43,632 nucleotides of DNA from Purshia tridentata (Eukaryota > Streptophyta > Magnoliopsida > Rosales > Rosaceae): contig QANT01001241.1 of the NCBI GenBank assembly GCA_003254885.1, positions 1-43,632 of the forward strand, given 5' to 3'. Shown here piece after piece: positions 10,013 to 23,147 of the stretch. The translations under genes were made by a program, and so were the position numbers. Under the pieces are notes generated by a model, which saw only the letters and a list, made by a program, of their open reading frames with translations, ran no database searches and was not told where the DNA came from. Positions within the stretch are counted from its first letter, which is position 1; each line of letters begins with the position of its first letter.

Positions 10013-11189
10013 GGGCTAGAACGTTAATCCAAGCATGAGAACGTGCGTCTTGACAAGCGAGCACGTTTCGGTCCATCTTTAACCAAGTTGTACGCAGTAT
10101 GCACCGAAATGACGTTCCGTGCATTCTTAACACCTAAACTGGTTCTTTTGGGCTAGAATGCTAATCCAAACAGGAGAAAGTGCTTCCTCATGTCTTTATT
10201 GCCAACCGGGGACGTTTTGGTGCAATTGAAACGAAATTAGGTTGAGTATGCACCGAAATGATGTTTTCGTGCATTCTTAAAAAAAGCATGTGCTTCCTGA
10301 GGGCGAGAACGCTAATCTAAGAATGAGAAAGTGTTTCCCCACATCTTTCTTGCCAACCAGGCACGTTTTGGTGAAAATTGCACGAAATTGGATGAGTACG
10401 AACCGAGCTGATGTTTTCGTGTCTTCTAAACACGAAATGTGCTTCTTTAGGGCTAGAATGCTAATCCAAGCATGAGAAAGTGCTTCCCCATGTCTTTCTT
10501 GCTAACTGATAATGTTTTGGTGCAACTTTAACCAAATGGTACGGAGTGCGCACCGAAATGACGTTTTCGTTCATTCTTAACACCTAATGTGGTTCTTAGG
10601 GCTAGCGTGCTAATCGAGACATTGGAGAGTGCTTTCTCATCTCTTTCTTGCCAATCGGGCGCGTTTTGGTGCAATTTGGACCAAGTTAGACTGAGCATGC
10701 ACCGAAATGACGTATTCGTGCATTCTTAGCACTAAAGTGGTTCTTCGAGGCTTGAACGGTTATCGAGACATGAGAAAGTGCTTCCCCATGTCTTCCTTGC
10801 AGACCGGGAACGTTTTGGTGCAACTTTAATCGAATTGGCATCCGTGTGCACCGAAATGACGTTTTCGTGAATTCTTCAAGCCTCAAGTGGTTCCTTAGGG
10901 TTAGCATGAAAATATCGAGGCATGAGAAAGTGCTTGCTCAAGTGTTTCTTCCCAACCAAGAACGTTTTGGAGCAATTTGGACCGAGTACGCACCGAAATG
11001 ATGCATTCATGCATTCTTAACACCTAAAGTGGTTCTTTAGGGCTGGCATGCAAATCGAGACTTGAGAACGTGCGTCCTTATGTCCTTCTTGCCAACCGGG
11101 CACGTTTTGATGCAATTTAGACGAAAGTAGACCGGGTATGCCCCAAAATGAGGTTTTAGTCCCTTCTTAACACGTAATGTGCTTCTTGA
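10013..11189 (+). repeat. Reference 8-mer HOR unit of the left array
   Basis: Monomers in this copy: A 10013-10149 (137 bp), B 10150-10300 (151), C 10301-10449 (149), D 10450-10598 (149), E 10599-10747 (149), F 10748-10897 (150), G 10898-11039 (142), H 11040-11189 (150). Diagnostic blocks are: A, lacks the AAAGTGCTTCC block and has GAACGTGCGTCTTGCC; B, TTATTGCCAACCGGGGACG; C, TGGTGAAAATTGCACG; D, CTGATAATG; E, CATTGGAGAGTGCTTC; F, GAACGGTTATCGAG; G, an extra AATATCGAG; H, GAGGTTTTAGTCCC. Adjacent types differ far more than copies of one type a HOR apart, the definition of a higher-order repeat. Confidence 0.92.
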
Positions 11190-12023
11190 GGGCTAGAACG
11201 TTAATCCAAGCATGAGAACGTGCGTCTTGCCAAGCGAGCACGTTTCGGTGCATCTTTAACCAAGTTGTACATAGTATGCACCGAAATGACGTTCCGTGCA
11301 TTCTTAACACCTAAAGTGGTTCTTTTGGGCTAGAATGCTAATCTAAACAGGAGAAAGTGCTTCCTCATGTCTTTATTGCCAACCGGGGACGTTTTGGTGC
11401 AATTGAAACGAAATTAGGTTGAGTATGCACCGGAATGATGTTTTCATGCATTCTTAACAAAAGCATGTGCTTCCTGAGGGCGAGAACGCTAATCCAAGAA
11501 TGAGAAAGTGCTTCCCCACATCTTTCTTGCCAACCGGGCACATTTTGGTGAAAATTGCACGAAATTGGATGAGTACGCACCGAACTGATGTTTTCGTGCC
11601 TTCTAAACACGAAATGTGCTTCGTTAGACCTAGAATGCCAATCCAAGCATGAGAAAGTGATTCCCCATGTCTTTCTTGCCAACCGATAACGTCTTGGTGC
11701 AACTTTAACCAAATGTACAGAGTGCGCACCGAAATGACGTTTTCGTTCATTCTTGACACCTAAAGTGGTTCTTTAGGGCTAGCGTGCTAATCAAGACATT
11801 GGAGAGTGCTTCCTCATCTCTTTCTTGCCAATGGGCCACGTTTTGGTGTAAATATGACCAAGTTAGACTGAGCATGCACTTAAATGACGTATTTGTACAT
11901 TCTTAGCACCTAAAGTGGTTCTTCAGGGATTGATCGGTTATCGAGACATGAGAAAGTGCTTCAGCATGTCTTCCTTGCCAAGGGGGAACGTTTTGTGCAA
12001 CTTTAATCGAATTGGACTCCGTG

Positions 12024-12048
12024 TGCACCGAAATGACGTTTTCGTGCA
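12024..12048. repeat. 25-bp imperfect dyad within a satellite monomer (example copy)
   Basis: TGCACCGAAA, then TGACG, then TTTTCGTGCA: outer TGCAC/GTGCA and inner CGAAA/TTTCG arms surround a TGACGT core. Versions of this dyad occur in most monomers of both arrays, for example 9525-9547 and 10847-10870. TGACG is a plant bZIP (TGA-type) recognition core, but nothing here shows binding. Confidence 0.7.
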
Positions 12049-15000
12049 TTCTTTAGTCCTCAAGTGGTTCCTTAGGGTTAGCACGCAAATATCGAGGCAT
12101 GAGAAAGTGCTTGCTCATGTGTTTCTTGCCAACCAAGAAAGTTTTGGTGCAATTTGGACCGAGTACGCACCGAAATAATGCTTTCATGCATTCTGAACGC
12201 CTAAAGTGGTTCTTTAGGGTTGGCACGCCAATCGAGACCTGAGAACGTGCGTACTCATCTCCTTCTTGCGAACCAGGCACGTTTTCATCCAATTTAGACG
12301 AAAGTAGACTGGGTATTCTCTGAAATGAGATTTTAGTCCCTTCTTAACACGAAATGTGATTCTTGAGGGCTAGAACGTTACTCCAGGCATGAGAATGTGC
12401 GTCTTGCCAACCGAGCACATTTTGGTGCATCTATAACCAAGTTGTACACAGTGTGCACCGAAATGACGTTCCATGCATTCTTAACACCTAAAGTGGTTCA
12501 TCTGGACTAGAACGCTAATCCAAGAATGAGAAAGTGCTTCCCCACATCTTTCTTGCCAACCGGGCACTTTTCGGTTGAAATTGTACGAAATTGGATTGAG
12601 TACGCACCGAACTGATGTTTTCATGCCTTCTAAACATGCAATGTGCGTCTTTAGGGCTAGAATGCTAATGTAAGCATGAGAAAGTGCTTCCCCATATCTT
12701 TCTTGCCAACCGATAACGTTTTGGTGCAACTTCAACCAAATGGAATGGAGTGCGCACCGAAATGACGTTTTCGTTCATTCTTAACACCTAAAGTGGTTCT
12801 TTAGGGCTAGCGTTCTCATAAAGACATTGGAGAGTGCTTCCTCTTATCTTTCTTGCCAATTGGGCGCGTTTTGGTGGCGTTTGGACCAAGTTAGACTGAG
12901 CATGCACCGAAATGACGTAGTCGTGCATCTTAGCTCTTAAACCGGTTCTTCGGGGCTTGAACGGTTATCGAGACATGAGAAAGTGCTTCCCCATGTATTC
13001 CTTGCCAAGCAGGAATGTTTTGGTGAACTTTAATCGAATTGGAATCCGTGTGCACCGAAATGACATTTTCATGCATTCTTTAGTCCGCAAGTGGTTCCTT
13101 AAGGTTAGCATGCTAATATCGAGGAATGAGAAACTGCTTGCTCATGTGCTTCTTGCCTACCAAGAAAGTTTTGGTGCAATTTGGACTGAGTACGCACCGA
13201 AATGATGCTTTCGTACATTCTTAACACCTAAAGTGGTTCTTTAGGGCTGGCACGCCAATCGAGACATGAGAACGTGCGTCCTCATGTCATTCTTGCCAAC
13301 TAGGCACGTTTTGACGCAATTTAGACGAAAGTAGACTGGGTATGCCCCGGAATGAGGTTTTAGTCCTGTCTTAACCCGAAATATGCTTCTTGATGGCTAG
13401 AAAATTAATCCAAGGATGAGAACGTGCGTCCTACCAACCAAGCACGTTTTGGTGCATCTTTAACCAAGTTGTACACAATGCGAACCGAAATGACGTTCCA
13501 TGCATTCTTAACACCTAAAGTGGTTCATTTGGGCTAGACTGCTAATCCAAACAAGAGAAAGTGCTTCCTCATGTCTTTATTGCCAACCGGGGACGTTTTG
13601 GTGCAATTGAAATGAAATTAGGTTGAGTAGGTATCAGAATGATGTTTTCGTGAGTTCTTAACAATAGCATGTGCTTCTTGAGGGCGAGAACGCTAATCCA
13701 AGAATGAGAAAGTGCTTCCCCACACCTTTCTTGCCAACCGGGCACGTTTTTGTGGAACTTGCACGAAATTGGATTAAGTACGCGCCGAACTAATGTTTAC
13801 TTGCCTTCTAAACACAAAATGTGCTTCTTTAGGGCTAAAATGCTAATCCAAGCATGAGAAAGTGCTTCCCCATGTCTTTCTTGCCAACCGATAAAGTTTT
13901 GGTTCAACATTAACCAAATGGTACGGAGTGCACACCGAAATGACCAAAATGACGTTTTCGTTCATTCTTAACACCTAAAGTGGTTCTTTAGGGCTAGTGT
14001 GCTAATCGAGACATTGGAGAGTGCTTCCTCATCTCTTTCTTGCCAATCGGGCACGTTTTGGTGCAATTTGGACCAAGTTACACTGAGCATGCACCGAAAT
14101 GACGTATTCGTGCATTCTTAGCACCTAAAGTGGTTCTTCGGGGCTTGAACGGTTATTGAGACACGAGAAACTGCTTCCCCATGAATTCCTTGACAAGCGG
14201 GAAGGTTTTGGTGCAACTTTAATCGAATTGGACTCCGTGTGCACCGAAATGACGTTTTCGTGCATTCTTTAGGCCTCAAGTGGTTCCTTAGGGTTAGCAC
14301 GCTAATATCGAGACATGAGAAAGTGCTTACTCATGTCTTTCTTGCCAACCAAGAAAGTTTTGGTGCAATTTGGACCGACTACGCACTGAAATGATCCTTT
14401 CTTGCATTTTTAACACCTAAAGTGGTTCTTTAGGGCTGGCACGCCAATCGAGACCTGAGAACGTGCGTCCTCATGTCCTTCTTGCCACCCGGGCACGTTT
14501 TGATGCAATTTAATGGAAAGTAGACTGGGTATGCCCCGAAATGAGGTTTTAGTCCCTTCTTAACACGAAATGTGCTTTTTGAGGGCTAGAATGTTAATCC
14601 AAGCATTACAACGTCCGTCTTGCCAACCAAGCACGTTTTGGTGCATCTTTAACCAAGTTGTACACAGTTTGCACCAAAATGATGTTCCATGCATTCTTAA
14701 CACCTAAAGTGGTTCATTTGGGCTAGAACGCTAATCCAAACAGGAGAAAGTGCTTCCTTATGTCTTTATTGCCAACCGGGGACGTTTTGGTGCAATTTAA
14801 ACGAAATTAGGTTGCGTAGGCATCAGAATGATGTTTTCGTGCGTTCTTAACAAAAGCATGTGCTTCTTGAGGGTGAGAACGCTAATCCAAGAATGAGAAA
14901 GTGCTTCCCCACATCTTTCTTGCCAACCGGGCATGTTTTGGTGGAAATTGTACGAAATTGGATTGAGTACGCGCCGAACTAATGTTTTCATGCCTTCTAA

Positions 15001-18000
15001 ACATGAAATGTGCTTCTTTAGGGCTAATATGCTAATCCAAGCATAAGAAAGTGCTTCCCCATGTCTTTCTTGCCAACCGATAACGTTTTGGTGCAACATT
15101 AACCAAACGGTACGGAGTGCACACCTAAATGACGTTTTCGTTCATTCTTAACACTAAAGTGGTTCTTTAGGGCTAGCGTACTAATCGAGACATTGGAGAG
15201 TGCTTCCTCATCTCTTTCTTGCCAATCAGGCGTGTTTTCGTGCTATTTGGACCAAGTTAGACTAAGCATGCACCGAAATGATGTATTCGTGGATTCTTAG
15301 CACCTAAAGTGGTTCTTCGGGGCTTGAAAAGTTATCGAGACATGAGAAACTGCTTCCCCATGTGTTCTTTGTCAAGCGGGAACGTTTTGGTGCAACTTTA
15401 ATCAAATTGGAATCCATGTGCACCAAAATGACGTTTTCGTGCATTCTTTAGGCCTCAAGTGGTTCCTTAGAGTTAGCACGCTAATATCGAGACATGAGAA
15501 AGTGCTTGCTCATGTCGTTCTTGCCAACCGAGAAAGTTTTGGTGCAATTTGGACGGAGTACGCACCGAAATGATGCTTTCCTGCATTCTTAACACCTAAA
15601 GTGGTTCTTTTGGGCTGGCGCGCCAATCGAGACCTGAGAACATGAGTCCTCATGTCCTTCTTGCCACCCAAGCACGTTTTGATGCAATTTAGACGAAAGT
15701 AGACTAGGTTTGCCCCGAAATGAGGTTTTAGTCCTTTCTTAACACGAAATACGCTTCTTGAGGGCTGGAACGTTAATCCAACCATGAGAACGTGCGTCTT
15801 GCCAACCGAGCACGTTTTGGTGCATCTTTAACCAAGTTGTACACAGTGTGCACCGAAATGACGTTCCATGCATTCTTAACACCTAAAGTGGTTCATTTGG
15901 GCTAGAATGCTAATCCAAATAGGAGAAAGGGCTTCCTTATGTCTTAATTGCCAACCAGGGACGTTTTGGTGCAATTGAAACGAAATTAGGTTGAGTAGGC
16001 ACTAGAATGATGTTTTCATGCGTTCTTAACAAAAGCATGTGCTTCTTGTGGGCGAGAATGCTAATGCAAGAATGAGAAAGTGCTTCCCCATATCTTTCTT
16101 TCCAACCGGGCATGTTTTGGTGGAAATTATACGAAATTGGATTGAGTACGCGCGGAACTGATGTTTTCGTGCCTTCTAAACACGAAATGTGCTTCGTTAG
16201 GGGTACAATGCTAATCCAAGCAAGAGAAAGTGCTTCCCCATGTCTTTCTTGCCAACCGATAACGTTTTGGTGCAACATTAACCAAATGGTATGGAGTGCA
16301 CATTGAAATGACGTTTTCGTTCATTCTTAACACCTAAAGTGGTTCTTTAGGGCTAGCATGCTAATCGAGACATTGGAGAGTGCTTCCTCATCTCTTTCTT
16401 GCCACTCGGTTTTCGTGCAATTTGGACCAAGTTAGACTGAGCATGCACCAAAATGACGTATTCGTGCATTCTTAGCACCTAAAGTGGTTCTTCGGGGCTT
16501 GAACGGTTATCGAGATATTAGAAAGTGCTTCCCCATGTCTTCCTCGCCAAGCTGAACGTTTTGGTGCAACTTTAATCAAATTAGACTCCGTGTGCACCGA
16601 AATGACGTTTTCGTGCATTCTTTAGGCCCCAAGTGGTTCCTTAAGCTTAGCATGCTAATATCGAGGCATGAGAAAGTGCTTGCTCATGTGTTTCTTGCCA
16701 ACCAAGAAAGTTTTGGTGCAATTTTGACAGCATACGCACCGAAATGATGCTCTCATGCATTCTTAACACCTAAACTGGTTCTTTAGGGCTGGCATGCCAA
16801 TCGAGACCTGAGAACGTGTGTCCTCATGTCCTTCTGGCCAACCGGGCACGTTTTGATGCAATTTAGACAAAAGTAGACTCGATATTCCCCGAAATGAGGT
16901 TTTAGTCCCTTCTTAACAAGAAATGTGATTCTTGAGGGCTAGAACGTTAATCCAAGCATGAGAACGTGCGTCCTGCCAACCGAGCACGTTTTGGTGCATC
17001 TTTAACCAAGTTGTACATAGTGTGCATCGAAATGACGTTCCTTGTGTTCTTAAAACCTAAAGTGGTTCATTTGGGCTAGAACGCTAATCCAAACAGGAGA
17101 AAGGGCTTCTCATGTCTTTATTGCCAACCGGGGACGTTTTAGTGCAATTGAAACTAAATTAGGTTGAGTAGGCACCAGAATGATGTTTTCGTGCGTTCTT
17201 AACAAAAGCATGTGCTTCTTGAGGGTGAGAACAGTAATCCAAGAATGAGAAAGTGCTTCGCCACATCTTTCTTGCCAATGAGGCACGATTTGGTGGAAAT
17301 TGCACGAAATTGGATTGAGTACGCGCCGAACTGATGTTTTCGTGCCTTCTAAACATGAAATGTGCTTCTTTAGGGCTAGAATGCTAATCCAAGCATGAGA
17401 AAGTGCTTCCCCATGTCTTTCTTGCATACTGATAATGTTTTGGTGCAACTTTAACTAAATGGTACAGAGTGCGCACTGAAATGACGTTTTCGTTCATTCT
17501 TAACACCTAAAGTGGCTCTTTAGGGCTAGCGTGCTAATCGGACATTGGAGAGTGCTTCCTCATCTCTTTCTTGCCAATCGGGTGCGTTTTCGTGCAATTT
17601 GGACCAAGTTAGACTGAGCATGCACCAAAATGACGTATTCGTGCATTCTTAGCACCTAAAGTGACTCTTCGGGGCTTGAACGGTTATGGTGACATGAGAA
17701 AGTGCTTCCCCATGTCTTCCTTGCCAAGCGGGAACGTTTTGGTGCAACTTTACTCGAATTGGACTCTGTGTGCACCGAAATGACGTTTTTGTGCATTCTT
17801 TAGGCCTTAATTCGTTCCTTAGGGATAGGACGCTAATATCGAGACATGAGAAAGTGCTTGCTCATGTCTTTCTTGCCAACCAAGAAAGTTTTGGTGCAAT
17901 TTGGACTGAGTATGCATCGAAATGATGCTTTTGAGCATTCTTAACACCTAAAGTGGTTCTTTAGGGCTGGCACGCCCATCGAGACCTGAGAAAGTGCGTC

Positions 18001-18113
18001 CTCATGTCCTTCTTGCCACCCGGGCACGTTTTGATGCAATTTAGACGAAAGTAGACTAAGTATGCCCCAAAATGAGGTTTTAGTGTCTTCTTAACACGAA
18101 ATGTGCTTCTTGA

Positions 18114-18909
18114 GGGCTAGAACGTTAATCAGAGTGCGAGAACGTGCGTCTTGCCGACCGAGCACGTTTTGGTGCATCTTTAACCAAGTTCTACACAGTG
18201 TGCACCGAAATGACGTTCCATGCATTCTTAACACCTAAAGTGGTTCATTTGGGCCAGAACGCTAATCCAAACAAGAGAAAGTGCTTCCTCATGTCTTTAT
18301 TGCCAACTGGAGACGTTTTGGTGCAATTAAAACAAAATTAGGTTGAGTAGGCACCAGAATGATGTTTTTATGCTTTCTTAACAAAAGCATATGCTTCTTG
18401 AAGGCGAGAACGCTAATCCAAGAATGAGAAAGTGCTTCCTGACATTTTTCTTGCCAACCAGGCATGTTTTGGTGTAAATTGCACAAAATTAGATTGAGTA
18501 CGAGCCGAACTGATGTTTTCGTGCCTTCGAAACATGAAATGTGCTTCTTTAGGGCTAGAATGCTAATCCAAGCATGAGAAAGTGCTTCCCCATGTCTTTC
18601 TTGCATACTGATAACGTTTTGGTGCAAGTGGTTCTATAGGGTTAGCACGCTAATATCGGGACACGAGAAAGTGCTTGCTCATGGCTTTCTTGCCAACCAA
18701 GTAAGTTTTGGGGCAATTTAGACCGAGTACGCACTGAAATGATGCTTTCGTGCGTTCTTAACACCTAAAATGGTTCTTTAGCACTGGCACACCAATCGAG
18801 ACATGAGAACGTGCGTCCTTACGTCCTTCTTGCAATTTACACGAAAGTAGACTGAGTATGCCCCAAAATGAGGTTTTAGTCCCTTCTTAACACCACATGT
18901 GCTTCTTGA
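18114..18909 (+). repeat. Deleted HOR unit (about 5.4 monomers)
   Basis: At about 18622-18630 the D monomer (GTTTTGGTGCAA) passes directly into the last part of F (GTGGTTCTATAGGG) and then G. This removes about 380 bp: the rest of D, all of E and most of F. Both partners share GTTTTGGTGCAA, so unequal recombination at shared sequence is a simple explanation. Confidence 0.8.
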
Positions 18910-20090
18910 GGCCTAGAACGTTAATCCAAGCATGAGGACGTGCGTCTTGCCAACCGAGCACGTTTTGGTGTATCTTTAACCAAGTTGTACACAGTGTGCA
19001 CCAAAATGACGCTCTGTGCTTTCTTGACACCTAAAGTTGTTCATTTGGACTGGAACGCTAAACCAAACAAGAAAAAGTGCTTCCTCGTGTCTTTATGGCC
19101 AACCGGGGACGTTTTGGTGCAATTGAAATGAAATTAGGTTGAGTAGGCACCGAAATGATGTTTTCGTGCATTCTTAACAAAAGCATGTGCTTCTTTAGGG
19201 CGAGAACGCTAATCCAAGAATGAGAAAGTGCTTCCCCGCATCTTTCATGCCAACCGGGCACGTTTTGTGGAAATTGCACGAAATTGGATTGAGTACGCAC
19301 CGAACTGATGTTTTCATGCCTTCTAAATACGAAATGTGCTTCTTTAGGGCTAGAATGCTAATCCAAGCATGAGAAAGTGCTTCCCCATGTCTTTCTTGCC
19401 AACCGATAACATTTTGGTGCAACTTTAACCAAATGGTACGGAGTGCACACCGAAATGATGTTTTCGTTCGTTCTTAACACCTAAAGTGGTTCTTTAGGGC
19501 TAGCGTGCTAATCGAGACATTGGAGAGTGATTGCTCATCTCTTTCTTGCCAATCGGGCGCGTTTTGGTGCAATTTGGACCAAGTTAGACTGAGCAAGCAC
19601 CGAAATGACGTATTCGTGCATTCTTAGCACCTAAAGCAGTTCTTCGGGGCTTGAACGGTTATCGAGACATGAGAAAGTGCTTCCCCATGTCTTCCTTGCC
19701 ACGCAGGAACGTTTTGGTGCAACCTTAATCGAATTGGATTCCATGTATATCGAGACGACGTTTTCGTGCATTCTTTTGGCCTCAAGTGGTTCCTTAGGGT
19801 TCGCACGCTAATATCGAGACATGAGAAAGTGCTTGCTCATGTCTTTCTTACCAACCAAGAAATTTTTGGTGCAATTTGGACCGAGTACGCGATGAAATGA
19901 TGCTTTCGTGCATTCTTAATACCTAAAGTGGTTCTTTAGGGTTGGCAAGCCGATCGAGACATGAGAACATGCGTCTTCAGGTCCTTCTTGCAGACCGGGC
20001 ACGTTTTGATGCAATTTAGACGAAAGTAGACTAAGTATGCCCCGAAATGAGGTTTTAGTCCCTTCTTAACACGAAATGTGCTTCTTGAGG

Positions 20091-20189
20091 GAGATCCACA
20101 TCTATGAATTGCAAGGTCCGAATGATCAACTCTGCAATCAGTTGTTAGAATCAATAGGTCTTCAAATCGTTCATTTGAAAAAATTGAAA
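20091..20189 (+). pseudogene. ycf2: Plastid ycf2 fragment inserted in the satellite (NUPT)
   Basis: The 99 bp stretch is open in frame 1 and encodes 33 residues starting [15 protein letters not shown] and ending IVHLKKLK. I recognise this as an internal part of the very large plastid protein Ycf2, from memory of the conserved [19 protein letters not shown] block. It begins right after CTTCTTGAGGG of a type H monomer. Homology breaks after LKKLK, where Ycf2 normally continues PFLLDD. The fragment has no start and cannot be expressed as Ycf2; it is nuclear plastid DNA. Its good conservation suggests a fairly recent or slowly decaying transfer. Confidence 0.88.
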
Positions 20190-20249
20190 GATTTATCCAG
20201 TTAAAGAAACTAGAACCCCTCAATTTGACAGAAGACCCACGCCCAAATT
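20190..20249. other. Unidentified filler joined to the ycf2 fragment
   Basis: About 57-60 bp that match neither the satellite nor Ycf2 as I know it. It begins GATTTATCCAGTTAAAGA and ends near ACGCCCAAATTCC, where satellite resumes (CCAAGCAAGACAACGTGCG). It may be a second organellar piece ligated at the same break. The source is not recognised. Confidence 0.6.
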
Positions 20250-23147
20250 CCAAGCAAGACAACGTGCGTCTTGCCAACCGAGCACGTTTCGGTGTATCTT
20301 TAACCAAGTTGTACACACTGTGCACTGAAATGTCGTTCCGTGCATTCTTAACACCTAAAGTGGTTCATTTGGGCAAGATCGCTGATCCAAACAAGAGAAA
20401 GTGTTTCGTCACGCCTTTATTGCCAACCGGGGATGTTTTGGTGCAATTGAAACGAAATTAGGTTGAATAGGCACCGAAATCGTGCGTTCTTAACAAAAGC
20501 ATGTGCTTCTTGTGGGCGAGAACGCTAATCCAAGAATGAGAGAGTGCTTCCCCACATCTTTCTTGTCAACCGGGCACGTTTTGGTGGAAATTACATGAAA
20601 TTGGATTGAGTATGCAACGAACTAATGTTTTTGTACCTTCTAAACGTGGAATGTGCTTCTTTAAGGATAGAATACTAATCCAAGCACGAGAAAGTGCTTC
20701 GGCATGTGTTTCTTGCCAACCGATAACGTTTTGGTGCAACTTTAACCAAATGGTACGGAGTGCGCACCGAAATGACGTTTTCGTTCATTCTTAACACCTA
20801 AAGTGGTTCTTAAGGCTAGCGTGCTAATCGAGACATTGGAGAGTGCTTCCTCATCTCTTTCTTGCCAATCGGGCGCGTTTTGGTGCAATTTGGACCAAGT
20901 TAGACTGAGCGTGCACCAAAATGACGTATTCGTGCATTCATAGCACCTCAAGTGGTTCTTCGGGGCTTGAACAGTTATCAAGACATGAGAAAGTGCTTCC
21001 GCATGTCTTCCTTGGCAAGCGGGAACATTTTGGTGCAACTTTAATTGAATTGGACTTCGTGTGCACCGAAATAACGTTTTCGTGCATTCTTTATGCCTCA
21101 AGTGGTTCTTTAGGGTTAGCACGCTAATATCGAGACATGAGAAAGTGCTTGCTCATGTCTTTCTTGCCAACCCAGAAAGTTTTGGTGCAATTTGGACCAG
21201 GTACGCACCGAAATAATGCTTTCATGCATTCTTAACTGCTAAAGTGGTTCCCTAGGGCTGGCACGCCAATCGAGAGGTGAGAATGTACGTCCTCACGTCC
21301 TTCTTGCCAATCGGGCACGTTTTGATGCAATTTAGATGAAAGTAGATTGAGTATACCCCGAAATGAGGTTTTAGTCCCTTCTTAACACGTAATGTGCCTC
21401 TTGAGGGCTAGAACGTTAATCCAAGCATGAGAACGTGCGTCTTGCCAAGCGAGCACGTTTTGGTGCATCTTTAACCAAGTTGTACACAGTACGCACCGAA
21501 ATGACATTCCGTGCATTCTTAACACCTAAAGTGGTTCATTTGGGCTAGACTGCTAATCCAAACAAGAGAAAGTGCTTCCTCATTTCTTTATTGCCAACCG
21601 GGGACGTTTTGGTGCAATTGAAACAAAATTAGGTTGAGTAGGCACTGAAATGATGTTTTTGTGCATTCTTAACAAAAGCATGTGCTTCTTGAGGGCGAGA
21701 ACGCTAATCCAAGAATGAGAAAGTGCTTCCCCACATCTTTCTTGCCAACCGGGCACGTTTTGGTGGAAATTGCACGAAATTGTATTGAGTACGCACCGAA
21801 CTGATGTTTTCGTGCCTCCTAAACATGAAATGTGCTTCTTTAGCGCTAGAATGCTAATCCAAGCATGAGAAAGTGCTTCCCCATGTCTTTCTTGCCAACC
21901 GATAGCGTTTTCGTGCAACTTTAACCAAATGGTACGGAGTGCGCATCGAAATGACATTTTCGTTGATTCTTAACTCCTAAAGTGGTTCTTTAGGGATAGC
22001 GTGCTAATCGAGACATTGGAGAGTGCTTCCTCATTTCTTTCTTGCCAATCGGGCGCGTTTTGGAGCAATTTGGACCAAGTTAGACTGAGCATCCACAGAA
22101 ATGACGTAGTCGTGCATTCTTAGCACCTAAAGTGGTTCTTCGGGGCTTGAACGGTTATCAAGACATGAGAAAGTGCTTCCCCATGTGTTCCTCGCCAAGC
22201 GAGAACGTTTTGGTGCAACTTTAATCGAATTGGACTCCGTGTGCACTGAGATGATGTTTTCGTGCATTCTTTAGGCCTCAAGTGGTTCCTTAGGGGTAGC
22301 ATGATAATATCGAGACATGAGAAAGTGCTTGCGCATGTCTTTCTTGCCAACCAAGAAAGTTTTGGAGCAATTTGGACTGAGTATGCATAGAAATGATGCT
22401 TTCGTGCATTTATAACACCTAAAGTGGTTCTTTAGGGCTGGTACGCCAATCGAGACATGAGAACGTGCGTCCTCATGTCCTTCTTGCAGACCGAGCACGT
22501 TTTGATGTAATTTAGACGAAAGTAGAGTAAGTATGCCCCGAAATGAGGTTTTAGTCCCTTCTTAACACGAAATGTGCTTCTTGAGGGCTAGAATGTTAAT
22601 CCAAGCAAGAAAACGTGCGTCTTGCCAACCGAGCACGTTTTGGTGCATCTTTAACCAAATTGTACACACTGTGCACCGAAATGACGTTCCGTGCATTCTT
22701 AACACCTAAAGTGGTTCATTTGGGCTAGATCGTTGATCCAAACAAGAAAAAGTGCTTCCTCAAGTCTTTATTGCCAACCGGGAACGTTTTGGTGCAATTG
22801 AAACGAAATTAGGTTGAATAGGCACTGAAATGATATTTTTGTGCGTTCTTAACAAAAGCATGTGCTTCTTGAGGGCGAGAACGCTAATCCAAGAATTAGA
22901 GAGTGCTTCCCCACATCTTTCTTGCCAACCGGGCACGTTTTGGTGGAAATTGCACGAAATTGGATTGAGTAGGCACCAAACTGATGTTTTCGAGCCTTCT
23001 AAACACGAAATTTGCTTCTTTAGGGCTAGAATGCTAATCCAAGCATGAGAAAGTGCTTCCCCATGTTTTTATTACCAACCGATAACGTTTTGGTGCAACT
23101 TTAAGCAAATGGTGCGAAGTGCGCACCGAAATGACGTTTTCGATCAT

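Noticed and set aside
9163..23048. Dozens of 60-130-codon open frames in the left satellite array
   Set aside because: All fall inside tandem repeats, have no conserved start, and show similar peptides because the ~147-bp period keeps phase. No coding signal.
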